Positions 17,153 to 26,735 of a stretch of 64,000 nt of DNA are shown piece by piece. Numbering within the stretch: the first letter of the stretch is position 1; every line of letters begins with the position of its first letter. The stretch spans positions 58,931 to 122,930 of the forward strand of contig JAEUMR010000072.1 of NCBI GenBank assembly GCA_016791385.1, given 5' to 3'. The position numbers and the translations under genes were made by a program. The DNA is from Hyphomonadaceae bacterium (lineage in GTDB: Bacteria; Pseudomonadota; Alphaproteobacteria; Caulobacterales; Aquidulcibacteraceae). The notes under the pieces are model-generated. The model was not told where the DNA came from, ran no database searches, and saw nothing but the letters and a program-made list of their open reading frames with translations.

Positions 17153-18760
17153 ATGCCGCTTTGCCCCGCCTCCGCCCTCGACAGCGACTATGATGTCTGC
17201 GTGATCGGCGCGGGCCCCGCGGGGCTGGCCTGCGCCTTCGATCTGCACGACGCGGGTCTGCGCGTGCTGTCGCTGGAGGCGGGCGGTGAACAGCCCGTCC
17301 CCGGCGAGCCCGACGTGCGCGCCGCCGAGATCGCGCACCCCGATTGCCACGACCCGATCGACATCGTCGCCGCCAGCGCGCTCGGCGGCTCGACGCACTG
17401 GTGGGGCGGGCGCAGCATTCCGTTCGACCCCGCCGACTTCCGCCACTGGCCGCTCTCATATGACGAGCTGCTGCCCTGGTACGACAAGGCGGCGGACTTC
17501 CTTGGCAGCAAGAGCGTCAGCGAAAGTCCCGCGCCGGGCGCGTTCGCCAAGCTCAGCGCGTTCGATGCGGTGCGTGACGAATGCTGGGGGCCGGAACTCA
17601 ACATGGCGCGCCGCTGGCGCACCCGCATCCGCGCCGCCGCCGGGCCCGCCATCGTGCTCGGCGCGCGCGTGCTGAAACTTGAACGCGACGGCGCGCGCAT
17701 CAGCGCAGCGCACGTGCGCATCGGCGGCGAGGATAAGCGCGTGCGCGCAGCGCGCTTCGTGCTCACCGCCGGCGGGCTCGGCACGCTGAAGCTTTTGCTG
17801 CTGCTGCAACGCGAGGCGCCGTCGCTGTTCGGCGGCGCAGGCGGCCCGCTTGGCGCAGGCTATATGGGCCACCTCACCGGAACCATCGCTACGCTCGAAC
17901 CTGCTGATCGCACTGACATCGCCGCGTTCGCGACGCGCCCGCTTGGCGATGGCGTGTTCGCCCGCCGCCGCATGCGCCCGCGCGCCGAGACGATCGCGCG
18001 CGAAGGCATCGTCAACATCGCTTTCTGGCTCGAAAATGGCTCGGCCGCCGATTCCGCGCACGGTTCGGCCACCGCCTCTGCGCGCTTCCTCGCCACCCGC
18101 CTCATGCGCTTTGGCCGCGGCGAAGGCGCGCTCGGGCCGCACATCGCCAATGTGGCGCGCGATCCCTTCGGCGCTGCGGCGGGCTTGTTCAATGCCGCCT
18201 ACCTGCTCGCCTATGCGCGCATCACCGGACGCCATCCGCGCCCGACGACGCTGACGCCCTCCGGCGCCAATGCCTGGCGGCTCGACTACCACGCCGAACA
18301 GCCCCCGCACGCGAGCAACCGCATCAGCCTTGCTGACACGCTCGATTCCTGCGGCCAGCCGAAGCTCAAGATCGATTTCCGCATGCAGGACGAAGAGATC
18401 GAGGCGGTGGTGCGCGCGCATGAGCTGCTCGACGCCGATCTGCAAGCAGCGGGCGCTGGGCGTCTGCGTTTCGCCGGCCCGCGTGCGGACTGCCTTGCCC
18501 GCGTCAAAGCCGCCGCGCGCGATGGCTATCACCAGCTCGGCGGCGCGATCATGAGCGAAAGCGCAGCCACTGGCGTTGTCGATATCCAGTGCCGCACGCA
18601 CGATCTCGACAACCTCTACCTCGCCGCTGGCAGCGTATTTCCCTCCGGCGGGCAAGCCAACCCAACGCTCACCATTGTCGCGCTCGCGCGCCGCCTCGCC
18701 GCGCACATCGCCGCGCAAGCGCCCGCTGCGCGCACGGTCGCAGAAACCGTCTCGACCTAA
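17153..18760 (+). CDS. GMC-family FAD-dependent oxidoreductase
   Basis: The 535-residue protein has an N-terminal FAD-binding GAGPAGLACAFDLHDAGLRVL, an early LGGSTHWWGG segment where the flavin sits, and the C-terminal GMC motif with YHQLGG followed by NLYLAAGSVFPSGGQANPTLTIVALA. Such enzymes oxidise alcohols, sugars or polyols with FAD. No signal peptide is seen, so it is cytoplasmic. Its stop overlaps the stop of the convergent UbiH-family gene by 4 bases. Confidence 0.85.
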   Translation: MPLCPASALDSDYDVCVIGAGPAGLACAFDLHDAGLRVLSLEAGGEQPVPGEPDVRAAEIAHPDCHDPIDIVAASALGGSTHWWGGRSIPFDPADFRHWPLSYDELLPWYDKAADFLGSKSVSESPAPGAFAKLSAFDAVRDECWGPELNMARRWRTRIRAAAGPAIVLGARVLKLERDGARISAAHVRIGGEDKRVRAARFVLTAGGLGTLKLLLLLQREAPSLFGGAGGPLGAGYMGHLTGTIATLEPADRTDIAAFATRPLGDGVFARRRMRPRAETIAREGIVNIAFWLENGSAADSAHGSATASARFLATRLMRFGRGEGALGPHIANVARDPFGAAAGLFNAAYLLAYARITGRHPRPTTLTPSGANAWRLDYHAEQPPHASNRISLADTLDSCGQPKLKIDFRMQDEEIEAVVRAHELLDADLQAAGAGRLRFAGPRADCLARVKAAARDGYHQLGGAIMSESAATGVVDIQCRTHDLDNLYLAAGSVFPSGGQANPTLTIVALARRLAAHIAAQAPAARTVAETVST

Positions 18761-20016
18761 GCGGCCAAGCTCTCGCCGCGCAGCAGCTTCGGCAAATTGC
18801 CCGCCGCGCCGCCAGCGTATTTCATGAAGAAACGCCGCGCCGGACCGACAGCGTTCACCGCTGCAAGCCCCAGGGTGCGCGCCGCGCGCAGCGGGGCGAT
18901 GTCGTTGGAGAACATCTTGTCGAAGAATTCCATGCCCAGCGCCATGGTGACATTGTCGAAGCGCCGCCAGCGCTGATAGCGCTCGAGGATCGACACCTCG
19001 CCCGGATCGAGGCCGACGGAAATGCCATCGGCGATGCATTCAGCCAGCGCCGCCACATCCTTGAGGCCAAGATTGAGCCCTTGCCCCGCGAGCGGGTGGA
19101 TGCCGTGCGCGCTATCGCCAGCAAGCGCAACGCGCGCATCGATCATGCGCTCGGCCAATTGCAGCGACAGCGGATAGCCAAAGCGCGGCCCTTCCAGCGA
19201 CAGCTCGCCGAGGAAATCGCCGAAGCGGCGGCGCAGCTCGGCGATGAAGTCGCGCTCCTCCAACTTCAAAATCGCTTCCGCCGTCTTGCGCGGCTCGGCC
19301 CAGACGATGTTCGAGCGCTCGCCCTTCAACGGCAGGATCGCAAACGGCCCGGCTGGCAGAAAATATTCGTGCGCGACGGCGTCGTGCGGTTTCTCGTGCC
19401 GGATCGTCGCGACGATCGCCGTCACCGGATAATCCCAGCCGATGGTGCGGATGCCGACCGCTTGACGCACAAACGAACGCCGCCCATCCGCGCCGACCAG
19501 CAGCGGCGCGCGCAAACTCTTGCCGTTCGATAGCGCTATGGTCACGCCCGCCGGATCGCGCGTCAGTGCGTTCACGCTCATCGGCTGCACCATCTTGATC
19601 GAAGGGCGCGCTTTGATCGCCGCGTCGAGCGCCAAGCGTACGTGCCGCGCTTCGAGCATCAGCCCAAGCGGCTCGTCGTGATCGTGCAGCTCGGTGCGAT
19701 CAAAGTGCAGATGCAGCAGCGAGGGCCCGCCACGGCGCGCGCCATCGCCCAGGCGCCCATCCGTGACCATGATCTGCTCGATCGGCTGCGCCGTCTTGTC
19801 GAGCATCTCGCCAAGGCCGAGCGCGCGCCACATCCGGTACGAGGCAAAGGCGATGGCGAAGGCGCGGCCATCGAAACTGGGCGCCAGCGTTTCGGACGGC
19901 TTGGAGGCGTCGATGACGATCACCTTCAGGCCGGCCTGGTCCAAAGCCAGCGCCAAGGTCGGCCCTACCAAGCCGCCGCCGCCAATCAGGACATCCGCGT
20001 CAAAGCCATTGCTCAT
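18757..20016 (-). CDS. UbiH/UbiF/COQ6-family FAD-dependent monooxygenase
   Basis: The 419-residue protein shows the three class-A flavoprotein hydroxylase motifs: GGGGLVGPTLALALDQAG at the N-terminus, the DG motif in LLVGADGRRSFVRQAVGI, and GDSAHGIHPLAGQGLNLGLKD near residue 290. Family members hydroxylate the ubiquinone ring. I place the start at ATG 20016 because the FAD motif follows at once; the frame stays open far upstream without family character. Which ring position it modifies cannot be read here. Confidence 0.87.
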   Translation of the reverse strand: MSNGFDADVLIGGGGLVGPTLALALDQAGLKVIVIDASKPSETLAPSFDGRAFAIAFASYRMWRALGLGEMLDKTAQPIEQIMVTDGRLGDGARRGGPSLLHLHFDRTELHDHDEPLGLMLEARHVRLALDAAIKARPSIKMVQPMSVNALTRDPAGVTIALSNGKSLRAPLLVGADGRRSFVRQAVGIRTIGWDYPVTAIVATIRHEKPHDAVAHEYFLPAGPFAILPLKGERSNIVWAEPRKTAEAILKLEERDFIAELRRRFGDFLGELSLEGPRFGYPLSLQLAERMIDARVALAGDSAHGIHPLAGQGLNLGLKDVAALAECIADGISVGLDPGEVSILERYQRWRRFDNVTMALGMEFFDKMFSNDIAPLRAARTLGLAAVNAVGPARRFFMKYAGGAAGNLPKLLRGESLAA

Positions 20017-20095
20017 AGCCAACGACTTAACGCGGCGGCCCCCGCCCGTCGATGCGGCCCCGCCGCGCAAGCTTGAGGCACGGCGCCGCTTTTCT

Positions 20096-20112
20096 GTGCA
20101 GAGCCGCTGCAC
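20096..20112. promoter_or_regulatory. Dyad GTGCAG-N5-CTGCAC upstream of the ammonium transporter
   Basis: A perfect 6-bp inverted repeat lies about 86 bases before the amt ATG in the divergent gap with the UbiH-family gene. NtrC sites also carry TGCA halves, but with different spacing, so NtrC binding is only a guess. Confidence 0.3.
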
Positions 20113-20197
20113 TGCACAATGAACGCCGCCGCTTGGCTTGCTCCGAGACGCAGTCGGCCAGCCAATTCCGGTTCCAAACCAAGAGGGAGCCGGGGTT

Positions 20198-21772
20198 ATG
20201 AACCTATCCAGAGTGAAGCTGCGCAATTTGGGGCGCGCGCTTCGAACCGGCGTGGTGGCGCTTGCCGCTGCGTTCGCTTTGAGCACGCTCGCGCCGGAAT
20301 TGGCGTTGGCGCAAGACACCACCGCCGCAGCGCCCGCCGTCGCGGTCGAAACCACTGAGGCAGCGCCCGCCGCAGAAGCGGCGCCAGCAGCACCCGCGGA
20401 AATCACCGCGCCGGAATCGACGGTCGACAAGGCCGACACCGGCTGGATGATGGTCTCGGCCATTCTCGTTCTGTTGATGATCATCCCGGGCTTGGCCCTG
20501 TTCTATTCGGGTCTGGTCCGCACCAAGAACGCGCTTTCCGTGCTGATGCAGGTCGGCACCGTGACCGTGATCGGCATGATCCTCTACGCGTTGGTGGGCT
20601 ACAGCCTCTCCTTCACGTCAGGGGGATCGCTCGACACCTTCATCGGCGGAACCGCGCGCTTCTTCTTGATCGACGGCGCCGACGGCTCGGATCTTTCCGA
20701 CAACCTCGCCGCCACCTTCTCGACCGGCGTCTACATCCCCGAACTCGTGTTCATCGTGTTCCAGATGACCTTCGCCTGCATCACCGCCGCGCTGGTTCTC
20801 GGCGGCCTGGCTGAACGCGTGAAGTTCATCGGCGTCGTCATCTTCGCGATCGTGTGGCCGCTGCTTGTCTATTATCCGATGGCGCACATGGTCTGGTGGT
20901 GGCCGGGCCCGGACGCGGTCGCGACGCACCCGAACGATCCGATTGCCTCGGGCCTGATCTGGAGCTTCGGCGCGCTCGACTTCGCTGGCGGCACGGTTGT
21001 GCACATCAATTCCGGTATCGCCGCCCTGATCGGCGCCATCGTTCTCGGCAAGCGCACCAGCTACAAGAAGGAGCCGATCCCGCCGCATTCGCTGATGATG
21101 ACGCTGATCGGCACGGGCCTGTTGTGGTTCGGCTGGTTCGGCTTCAACGCCGGCTCGAACCTGGAATCCAACTATTATTCAGTGCTGGCGATGGCCAACA
21201 CCTTCCTCGCCCCGGCCGCCGCTGGCTTCTCCTGGGTGATGGTGGAATGGCTGACGAAGGGCCGCGCCAGCTTGCTCGGCCTCTGCTCGGGCATCGTCGC
21301 GGGCCTCGTCGCGGTGACGCCGGCCGCGGGCTTCGCCGGCCCGATGGGCGCCATCATCCTCGGCCTCCTCGTCAGCCCGATCTGCGTGTTCGCCTGCTCG
21401 GCGCTGAAGAACCTGCTTGGCTATGACGACAGCCTCGACGTGTTCGGCATCCACGGCGTTGGCGGCATCGTCGGCGCGCTTGGCACCGGCCTGGTTGTGA
21501 ACCCAGCCTGGGGCGGCGCGGGCGTTGTCGATTACGTGCACTGCTCGGAAGCGGGCGCCGTGCTCGCCACCTGCCCGGTCGCTGCCTACGACCTCGTCGC
21601 GCAAATGACGGCGCAGGCCAAAGGCGTACTCGTCACCATCGGCTGGTCGGGCGTCGGCTCGGCTGCGATCTGGATCGTGCTGCGCGTGCTTGGCTTGTTG
21701 CGGGTCTCGAAGGAAGTCGAGACCGAGGGCCTCGACGTCGCCGTGCACGGCGAAGCTGCCTATCACCCCTGA
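20198..21772 (+). CDS. amtB: Ammonium transporter, Amt/AmtB family
   Basis: The 524-residue protein begins with a signal-peptide-like helix ending near ALAQ, then an Ala/Glu/Pro-rich periplasmic stretch, then about 11 transmembrane helices. Family landmarks are PGLALFYSGLVRTKN, the DFAGGTVVHINSGIAALIGA region, GTGLLWFGWFGFNAGS and DVFGIHGVGGIVGALGTG. It conducts ammonium/ammonia across the inner membrane. The ATG has AAGAGGGAG upstream. In most proteobacteria a PII gene (glnK) precedes amtB in an operon; here the upstream neighbour is a divergent UbiH-family gene and no PII gene is in the window. A strong terminator follows. Confidence 0.95.
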   Translation: MNLSRVKLRNLGRALRTGVVALAAAFALSTLAPELALAQDTTAAAPAVAVETTEAAPAAEAAPAAPAEITAPESTVDKADTGWMMVSAILVLLMIIPGLALFYSGLVRTKNALSVLMQVGTVTVIGMILYALVGYSLSFTSGGSLDTFIGGTARFFLIDGADGSDLSDNLAATFSTGVYIPELVFIVFQMTFACITAALVLGGLAERVKFIGVVIFAIVWPLLVYYPMAHMVWWWPGPDAVATHPNDPIASGLIWSFGALDFAGGTVVHINSGIAALIGAIVLGKRTSYKKEPIPPHSLMMTLIGTGLLWFGWFGFNAGSNLESNYYSVLAMANTFLAPAAAGFSWVMVEWLTKGRASLLGLCSGIVAGLVAVTPAAGFAGPMGAIILGLLVSPICVFACSALKNLLGYDDSLDVFGIHGVGGIVGALGTGLVVNPAWGGAGVVDYVHCSEAGAVLATCPVAAYDLVAQMTAQAKGVLVTIGWSGVGSAAIWIVLRVLGLLRVSKEVETEGLDVAVHGEAAYHP

Positions 21773-21797
21773 GGGGACACTCCTCCCTCAAACTGGA

Positions 21798-21833
21798 GCG
21801 CGGTTCCCCCGGGAGCCGCGCTTCTTTGTTTTT
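21798..21833 (+). terminator. Rho-independent terminator after amtB
   Basis: GCGCGGTTCCC and GGGAGCCGCGC form an 11-bp stem (one G-U pair) with a 2-base centre, followed by TTCTTTGTTTTT. It closes the ammonium-transporter transcript. Confidence 0.9.
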
Positions 21834-21971
21834 ACCTTTATGAATAAGCGTTTCGCGCGCGCCACATGAATGCTCGGGTAACCCTGTTCGCATCCGAATC
21901 TTCACGGCTCGTTTACCGGCAGGGCCAAGAGTCCGGCGCGGTACCGGGCCGGACGAGAGCGCCTCCATTTC

Positions 21972-24374
21972 ATGACCGACGACGCCTATCATGCCGAGGG
22001 GAGAATCCCCTCCGTCGCCACTTCCACGGCCGCGCGGCTGGCGTTGAAGCGCGCTGCGCTTTCCGTCGGCGCGGCGATGGTCGGCCTCTACGGGCTCGGC
22101 GCGGTGTTAACCTATTCGCCCGAAGACCCCAGCCTCAACACGGCGACCGACGGGCCGACGCATAATCTGTTCGGCGGGCCGGGCGCTGTCGTCGCCGATC
22201 TCGCCATCCAAGTTCTCGGCGCGGCCGCGCCGCTGGCAATGGGCGCGCTTCTGGCTGCGGGCGCGCTGCGCATTTGGCGCAAGCAATTGGTCGCGCGCAT
22301 CGATAAGCGCCGCGTGCTGACAGCGACGCTTGGCGTTGCCCTGCTCGCCGCCGCCGCCGCCACCATTCCAACGCCGGAAGGCTGGCCGCTCGCGGCTGGC
22401 TTCGGCGGCCTGATCGGCGACGGCGTTTCGCATCTGATCGCCGGCATCGCGTCAGCGCCGGGGCTGCCGTTCCCGGTGGTGCTGACGGGCATCGTCTGCG
22501 CGCTGGGCGGCCTGCTCGCCAGCGGCTGGGCGTTCCAGGTGCGCGCGCAGGACGTCAAGAGCGCAGCGCAACTGGCGCAACGCGCAGCCGGCGCTGGCGC
22601 AGGCGCCGCGCAGCGCGCGATCAAGCAGGTTTCCGAGCGCAGCCCGCGCGCTGAAGAAGCGCCGCGCATCGAGCATACGCGTGAGCCCGAACGCGTGCGC
22701 CCCGCGCCCGCGCCGCGGGCCGAGCGCACTGTCGCCATGCCCTCCACGCGCCGCAGCGAAGCGGACGAAGCGCCCGCGCCGCAGCAGCAGCGCCGCGAGC
22801 GCGCGCCTGCACCCCCGCGCGCCGAGAAGCGCGCGCCCAAGCACCACGCCACCACCGCGTTCGGCCGCGAATTCGAGCTGCCGGACACCGATCTGCTCGC
22901 CACGCCAAAGCAGCGCGTGACGCAAACCGATGCGCAAACGCTGCACCAGATGAGCCGCCAGCTCGAAGGCGTGCTGGCCGATTTCGGCGTGCAGGGCGAA
23001 GTGCTGTCGGCGCGCCCGGGCCCGGTGGTGACGCTGTTCGAATTCGAACCGGCGGCCGGCGTGAAATCTTCGCGCGTCATCGGCCTTTCCGACGACATCG
23101 CCCGCTCCATGAGCGCGACCGCCGCGCGCGTGGCTGTCATTCCCGGCCGCAACGCCATCGGCATCGAGCTGCCGAACGCCAAGCGCGAGACGGTGTATCT
23201 GCAGACGCTGCTCAACAGCGCCTCGTTCGCGGGCACGCAAGGCGATCTGCCGCTGGCGCTGGGCGAGACCATCGAAGGCGACCCCTTCGCCGCCGATCTC
23301 ACCAAGATGCCGCACCTGCTGATCGCCGGCACCACCGGCTCGGGCAAGTCGGTCGGCATCAACGCCATGATCCTGTCGCTGCTCTACCGGCATACGCCCG
23401 ATGAGTGCCGCTTCATCATGATCGACCCGAAGATGCTGGAACTCAGCGTCTATGAGGGCATCCCGCACCTCTTGCACCCCGTCGTTACCGATCCGAAGAA
23501 AGCCGTCGTCGCGCTGAAATGGACCGTGCGCGAGATGGAGGACCGCTACCGGCGCATGTCCAAGCTCGGCGTGCGCAACATCACCGGCTACAACGAACGC
23601 GTCCGCGATGCGCTCGAGCGCGGCGAGCGGCTCGAACGCACCGTGCACGCGGGCTTCGATCCCACTTCAGGCGAGCCGATCTACGAAACCCGCGAGCTGC
23701 CGCTCGAGCCGATGCCCTACATCGTCGTCGTCATCGACGAGATGGCCGATCTGATGATCACGGCCGGCAAGGAAATCGAAGCGGCGGTGCAGCGGCTGGC
23801 GCAAATGGCGCGCGCGGCGGGCATCCACGTCATCATGGCGACGCAGCGCCCCAGCGTCGACGTCATCACCGGCACCATCAAGGCCAACTTCCCGACCCGC
23901 ATCTCCTACCAGGTCACCAGCAAGATCGACAGCCGCACCATCCTCGGCGAACAAGGCGCCGAACAGCTGCTCGGCCAGGGCGACTTGTTGTTCATGGCCG
24001 GCGGCGGGCGCATCCGCCGCTTGCACGGCCCGTTCGTCACCGACGCCGAAGTCGAGCGCGTGGTCGACATGCTGAAGGCGCAAGGCGCGCCGCAATATCG
24101 CACCGACGTCACCGCCGAGCCGAACGAGAACGCCGACGAAGACAATCCCGAATTGTTCGATGCCGATGGCGGCGGCGACGATCTGTTCGAGCGCGCCGTC
24201 GAGATCGTGCGCCGCGACCGCAAGGCCTCCACCTCCTACCTGCAGCGCCGCCTGCAGATCGGCTACAACCGCGCCGCCACCCTGATCGAAAAGATGGAAA
24301 AGGCGGGAATCATCTCGGAAGCCAATGCGGCCGGGAAGCGGGATATTCTGGTCGATGTGGTGGATGAGGATTAA
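21972..24374 (+). CDS. ftsK: DNA translocase FtsK
   Basis: The 800-residue protein has about four N-terminal membrane helices (to about residue 190) and a Pro/Ala/Arg-rich linker (about 200-290). The motor domain carries Walker [13 protein letters not shown] (near residue 455) and Walker [14 protein letters not shown]-terminal winged-helix gamma domain ([22 protein letters not shown]...) recognises the polar KOPS sequences. It pumps chromosomal DNA at the division septum. Length and domain order are normal. No strong ribosome site precedes ATG 21972. Confidence 0.95.
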   Translation: MTDDAYHAEGRIPSVATSTAARLALKRAALSVGAAMVGLYGLGAVLTYSPEDPSLNTATDGPTHNLFGGPGAVVADLAIQVLGAAAPLAMGALLAAGALRIWRKQLVARIDKRRVLTATLGVALLAAAAATIPTPEGWPLAAGFGGLIGDGVSHLIAGIASAPGLPFPVVLTGIVCALGGLLASGWAFQVRAQDVKSAAQLAQRAAGAGAGAAQRAIKQVSERSPRAEEAPRIEHTREPERVRPAPAPRAERTVAMPSTRRSEADEAPAPQQQRRERAPAPPRAEKRAPKHHATTAFGREFELPDTDLLATPKQRVTQTDAQTLHQMSRQLEGVLADFGVQGEVLSARPGPVVTLFEFEPAAGVKSSRVIGLSDDIARSMSATAARVAVIPGRNAIGIELPNAKRETVYLQTLLNSASFAGTQGDLPLALGETIEGDPFAADLTKMPHLLIAGTTGSGKSVGINAMILSLLYRHTPDECRFIMIDPKMLELSVYEGIPHLLHPVVTDPKKAVVALKWTVREMEDRYRRMSKLGVRNITGYNERVRDALERGERLERTVHAGFDPTSGEPIYETRELPLEPMPYIVVVIDEMADLMITAGKEIEAAVQRLAQMARAAGIHVIMATQRPSVDVITGTIKANFPTRISYQVTSKIDSRTILGEQGAEQLLGQGDLLFMAGGGRIRRLHGPFVTDAEVERVVDMLKAQGAPQYRTDVTAEPNENADEDNPELFDADGGGDDLFERAVEIVRRDRKASTSYLQRRLQIGYNRAATLIEKMEKAGIISEANAAGKRDILVDVVDED

Positions 24375-24439
24375 GGGGTTTCCAGCGACACGGCTCTGAG
24401 ACTCGGGTATGCTGTTCACGTCAGTTCAGTGGACATTGC

Positions 24440-24814
24440 GTGAAAAAACCTGATTTGTCGGAGCAGACTTGGATCGGTGCCGCTATCATCGCAGTGGGCG
24501 GTGTGGGGGCGGTGGTCGGCATCGCGGCAATATTCTCGCAAGAGCCGAATGTGTTGCTTGCAATCGGCATGGGGTCAGGCTGGGCGTTGTTTCTTGCGCT
24601 GCTTGTTAGCAACTCTTGGCTGAGGCGACGCGTCTCCGATCTGGAAGCCGACCTGCTCGACGCCCGAAATCAAGCGGCGACCTGGGCTGAGACAGCGAAG
24701 AGCGTTTCTGATGCCTCGCTAGGCGCAGTGAACACAATTCGCCGCGCTGAGCCACTCGACCGGCCGTCGACCCAGCCACCGAAGAGAACCCGCAAGCCGA
24801 AGAGCACAATGTAA
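24440..24814 (+). CDS. Small two-span membrane protein with coiled coil, accessory
   Basis: I do not recognise this 124-residue protein. It starts at GTG 24440 and has two hydrophobic helices (about 12-32 and 38-58). A helical, probably coiled-coil segment (RRRVSDLEADLLDARNQAATW) and a Lys/Pro/Arg-rich tail follow. Its TAA overlaps the ATG of the beta-family gene (TAATG), implying coupled translation and a shared function. Base composition drops relative to ftsK from here on. As a membrane partner of a putative effector pair it could anchor or sense, but that is inference. Confidence 0.65.
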   Translation: MKKPDLSEQTWIGAAIIAVGGVGAVVGIAAIFSQEPNVLLAIGMGSGWALFLALLVSNSWLRRRVSDLEADLLDARNQAATWAETAKSVSDASLGAVNTIRRAEPLDRPSTQPPKRTRKPKSTM

Positions 24815-25911
24815 TGGCGAAGCACAGTTCCGCCCTCCTCGAAGGCATTACGTACCTGCCTGCGATCCGATCAAGGCAAGCCGAGCTTCGCGGATACCGT
24901 GAACTCCGTGCCGAGACCAAAGCCACTCTGCGGCCAATAGTTTCATTGGGGAAGCTCGGTCGCGTCGACGACCCTGCGCGAGTGCTTGAAGCGATCAACG
25001 CAGCTGCTGCTGGGACATATTTTCTCGACCTGAATACCATGCCGGGACAACAATGCGCTGGTTGGGAAGGTCTCTGCGATCCGGCGGACAACTACGCGCG
25101 CTGGAGAATGTTCGCGGCTCTGTCGGAGAATGCGATACCGGTTGCGTTGTTGCAGGATGGCGCGCTTGAGCGCGCTTTCGTCAAACAAGTGCAGGCGCTG
25201 GAGGCGAGTTATGGCATCGTCATCGCTCGCTCCCGCCGTCCGGGCCGCGATCTTGGCGCGCTGCAAGCCGCGCTTTCGGCCGTGGACGACGTGAACAATC
25301 TCCTGATCGTTCTGGATTTCGGGTACATTCGGGGCGCGATGGACGTGCGCGAAACCGAGGCTCGCCAAGTTATCACGGCGCTTCGCACAATTGACGGGGC
25401 CGCGCGGATCGCAATCCTCGCGTCGAGCTACCCAAGAGCGGTCACTGCATTTGGCGAATTGAGAGGGAGCCTCGAAATCGTCGAAAGAGCTTTCCACTAT
25501 CGGCTTGGCGGCGACGACGTAGCCATCTACGGCGACCACGCGTCAATCTATCCTGAGTATTTTGAGCCAAGCGTCAGTCGGTGGGTGCCCCGCATCGACT
25601 ACTGCACAGACAATGCCTGGATTTATCGACGTCACAGAGATGCCGAGGTCGATGGAAAAATGACTAGCGGCTACGTTATCTGCGCCCGGCAGATCACGGC
25701 CCTGCCAGAGTGGGAGCCAGAGTTTGCAACGACCGCCTGGGGGGCGGGCATCATTCAGCAGACGGCAACATCCGGCTCAGCTCCTCAGGGTTTTGGCTCC
25801 CCGTCAAACTGGATCGCTGCACGCTTGAACATGCACATCGAACGACAGAATGCTCTAGCAACGCGCATCGGGGACTTTGACATGTGGTCGGAGGACGATG
25901 GCGAAGACTAA
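24814..25911 (+). CDS. Beta-family (sce7725-like) protein, accessory
   Basis: The 365-residue soluble protein fits the pattern of the beta-protein family (phage-derived name; Pfam Beta_protein as I remember it). An early YLPAIRSRQAELRGYREL segment is followed by an IRPI-like TLRPIVSLGKLG. The rest has a TIM-barrel-like alternation of strands and helices (YFLDLNTMP, NAIPVALLQDG, NLLIVLDFGYIRGA, RIAILASSYPRA). In Sorangium the sce7725 and sce7726 genes are neighbours, and the facing gene here looks like sce7726, which supports the call. Codon use is relaxed: two sampled 60-base lines inside it are 47% and 48% GC, against 75% in a line of ftsK. Biochemical role is unknown to me. Confidence 0.6.
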   Translation: MAKHSSALLEGITYLPAIRSRQAELRGYRELRAETKATLRPIVSLGKLGRVDDPARVLEAINAAAAGTYFLDLNTMPGQQCAGWEGLCDPADNYARWRMFAALSENAIPVALLQDGALERAFVKQVQALEASYGIVIARSRRPGRDLGALQAALSAVDDVNNLLIVLDFGYIRGAMDVRETEARQVITALRTIDGAARIAILASSYPRAVTAFGELRGSLEIVERAFHYRLGGDDVAIYGDHASIYPEYFEPSVSRWVPRIDYCTDNAWIYRRHRDAEVDGKMTSGYVICARQITALPEWEPEFATTAWGAGIIQQTATSGSAPQGFGSPSNWIAARLNMHIERQNALATRIGDFDMWSEDDGED

Positions 25912-26735
25912 CGGCTGTTCCGACGCCTAAGTATAGGCCCAGCCGGCGAGTGCACTAGTAGCGGATGACCGTGCTCAATCTCAAAGTTTGGCACCGAAAG
26001 AGCGCCCTCTTCGGGTCGCGTGTCCCGATTGCGCCCCTTCCGGTGCAAGGCCGACACCGCCGAAAGCGTTCCTCTCGCGGCGCGGTCTGACAAGAATGCC
26101 AGGTGCTTTGCGCGGTATCGTGCCTTCACTGCATTGCGGGCTGCGTTTACAAGATCCGCCTCTGGCAGTCTCATTGCCAGCTCATGCAGCTCATGACGCG
26201 CGAGGCGTTGCGCGTTCCGAACCCCGTTGCAGAAAAGCAAATGCTTGAGTTCCGAGGCAGTCATGAGCTGGATTGAAGCTTCGCGGGCCAAGGTCCGTTT
26301 TCGCGCCCGTTGCCGCTCCTTCAACGAACCGTCTCGGCCAACTACCCAAACTCCAACACCGCCACTGGCAAGCTGAAGCGCCTTCTCCTCGAAGCGTGGA
26401 GCAACGACCAAGATCACCTTCTCGAAGGCCCGATTCAGCGACTCCATTTGACCTTCGAGGCGAGTGAGAGAGTCCGCCGGCGACTTGATCTCAAACGCAA
26501 CGAGCGACCCATTCGCGAGCACAACATCGGCGCGCCTCGTCCAGTCAGCGATTACCATCTCGGAAATAATCACTGCATCATCGTCAATGGCGCCGCTGTC
26601 AAACAGGCGATCAATGACGGCGGCCTTCAGATCGGCCTCATATGGCAGCAAGAACGGGCGCATCTCACGATCATGGGCGGCAGCGATTGAAGAATGGTGG
26701 TCTACGCCGCCTTCTCGCACCACCCTGGCCTCCAT
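25908..26735 (-). CDS. sce7726-like protein with PD-(D/E)xK-style nuclease motif
   Basis: The 275-residue protein has, near its N-terminus, DREMRPFLLPY. A nuclease-type core follows with Glu59, then RRADVV (Asp70), then FEIKS (Glu82-x-Lys84) and DSLTRLEGQ. That spacing and the RAD...EIKS.xD.L.RL pattern are what I recall for the sce7726 family. The C-terminal half is helical and Arg/Ala-rich. ATG 26735 is preceded by TCAGGAGAG. It converges on the beta-family gene with a 3-base overlap of stops. Catalysis of nucleic-acid cleavage is an inference from the motif; the second half may hold a target-binding part. Confidence 0.6.
   Translation of the reverse strand: MEARVVREGGVDHHSSIAAAHDREMRPFLLPYEADLKAAVIDRLFDSGAIDDDAVIISEMVIADWTRRADVVLANGSLVAFEIKSPADSLTRLEGQMESLNRAFEKVILVVAPRFEEKALQLASGGVGVWVVGRDGSLKERQRARKRTLAREASIQLMTASELKHLLFCNGVRNAQRLARHELHELAMRLPEADLVNAARNAVKARYRAKHLAFLSDRAARGTLSAVSALHRKGRNRDTRPEEGALSVPNFEIEHGHPLLVHSPAGPILRRRNSR

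Noticed and set aside
20075-20092. Possible sigma-54 promoter (GGCAC...GCT) before amtB
   Set aside because: The spacing between the GG and GC elements is one base short of the required distance.
24814-26735. Restriction-modification system
   Set aside because: No methyltransferase motifs are present anywhere in the module.
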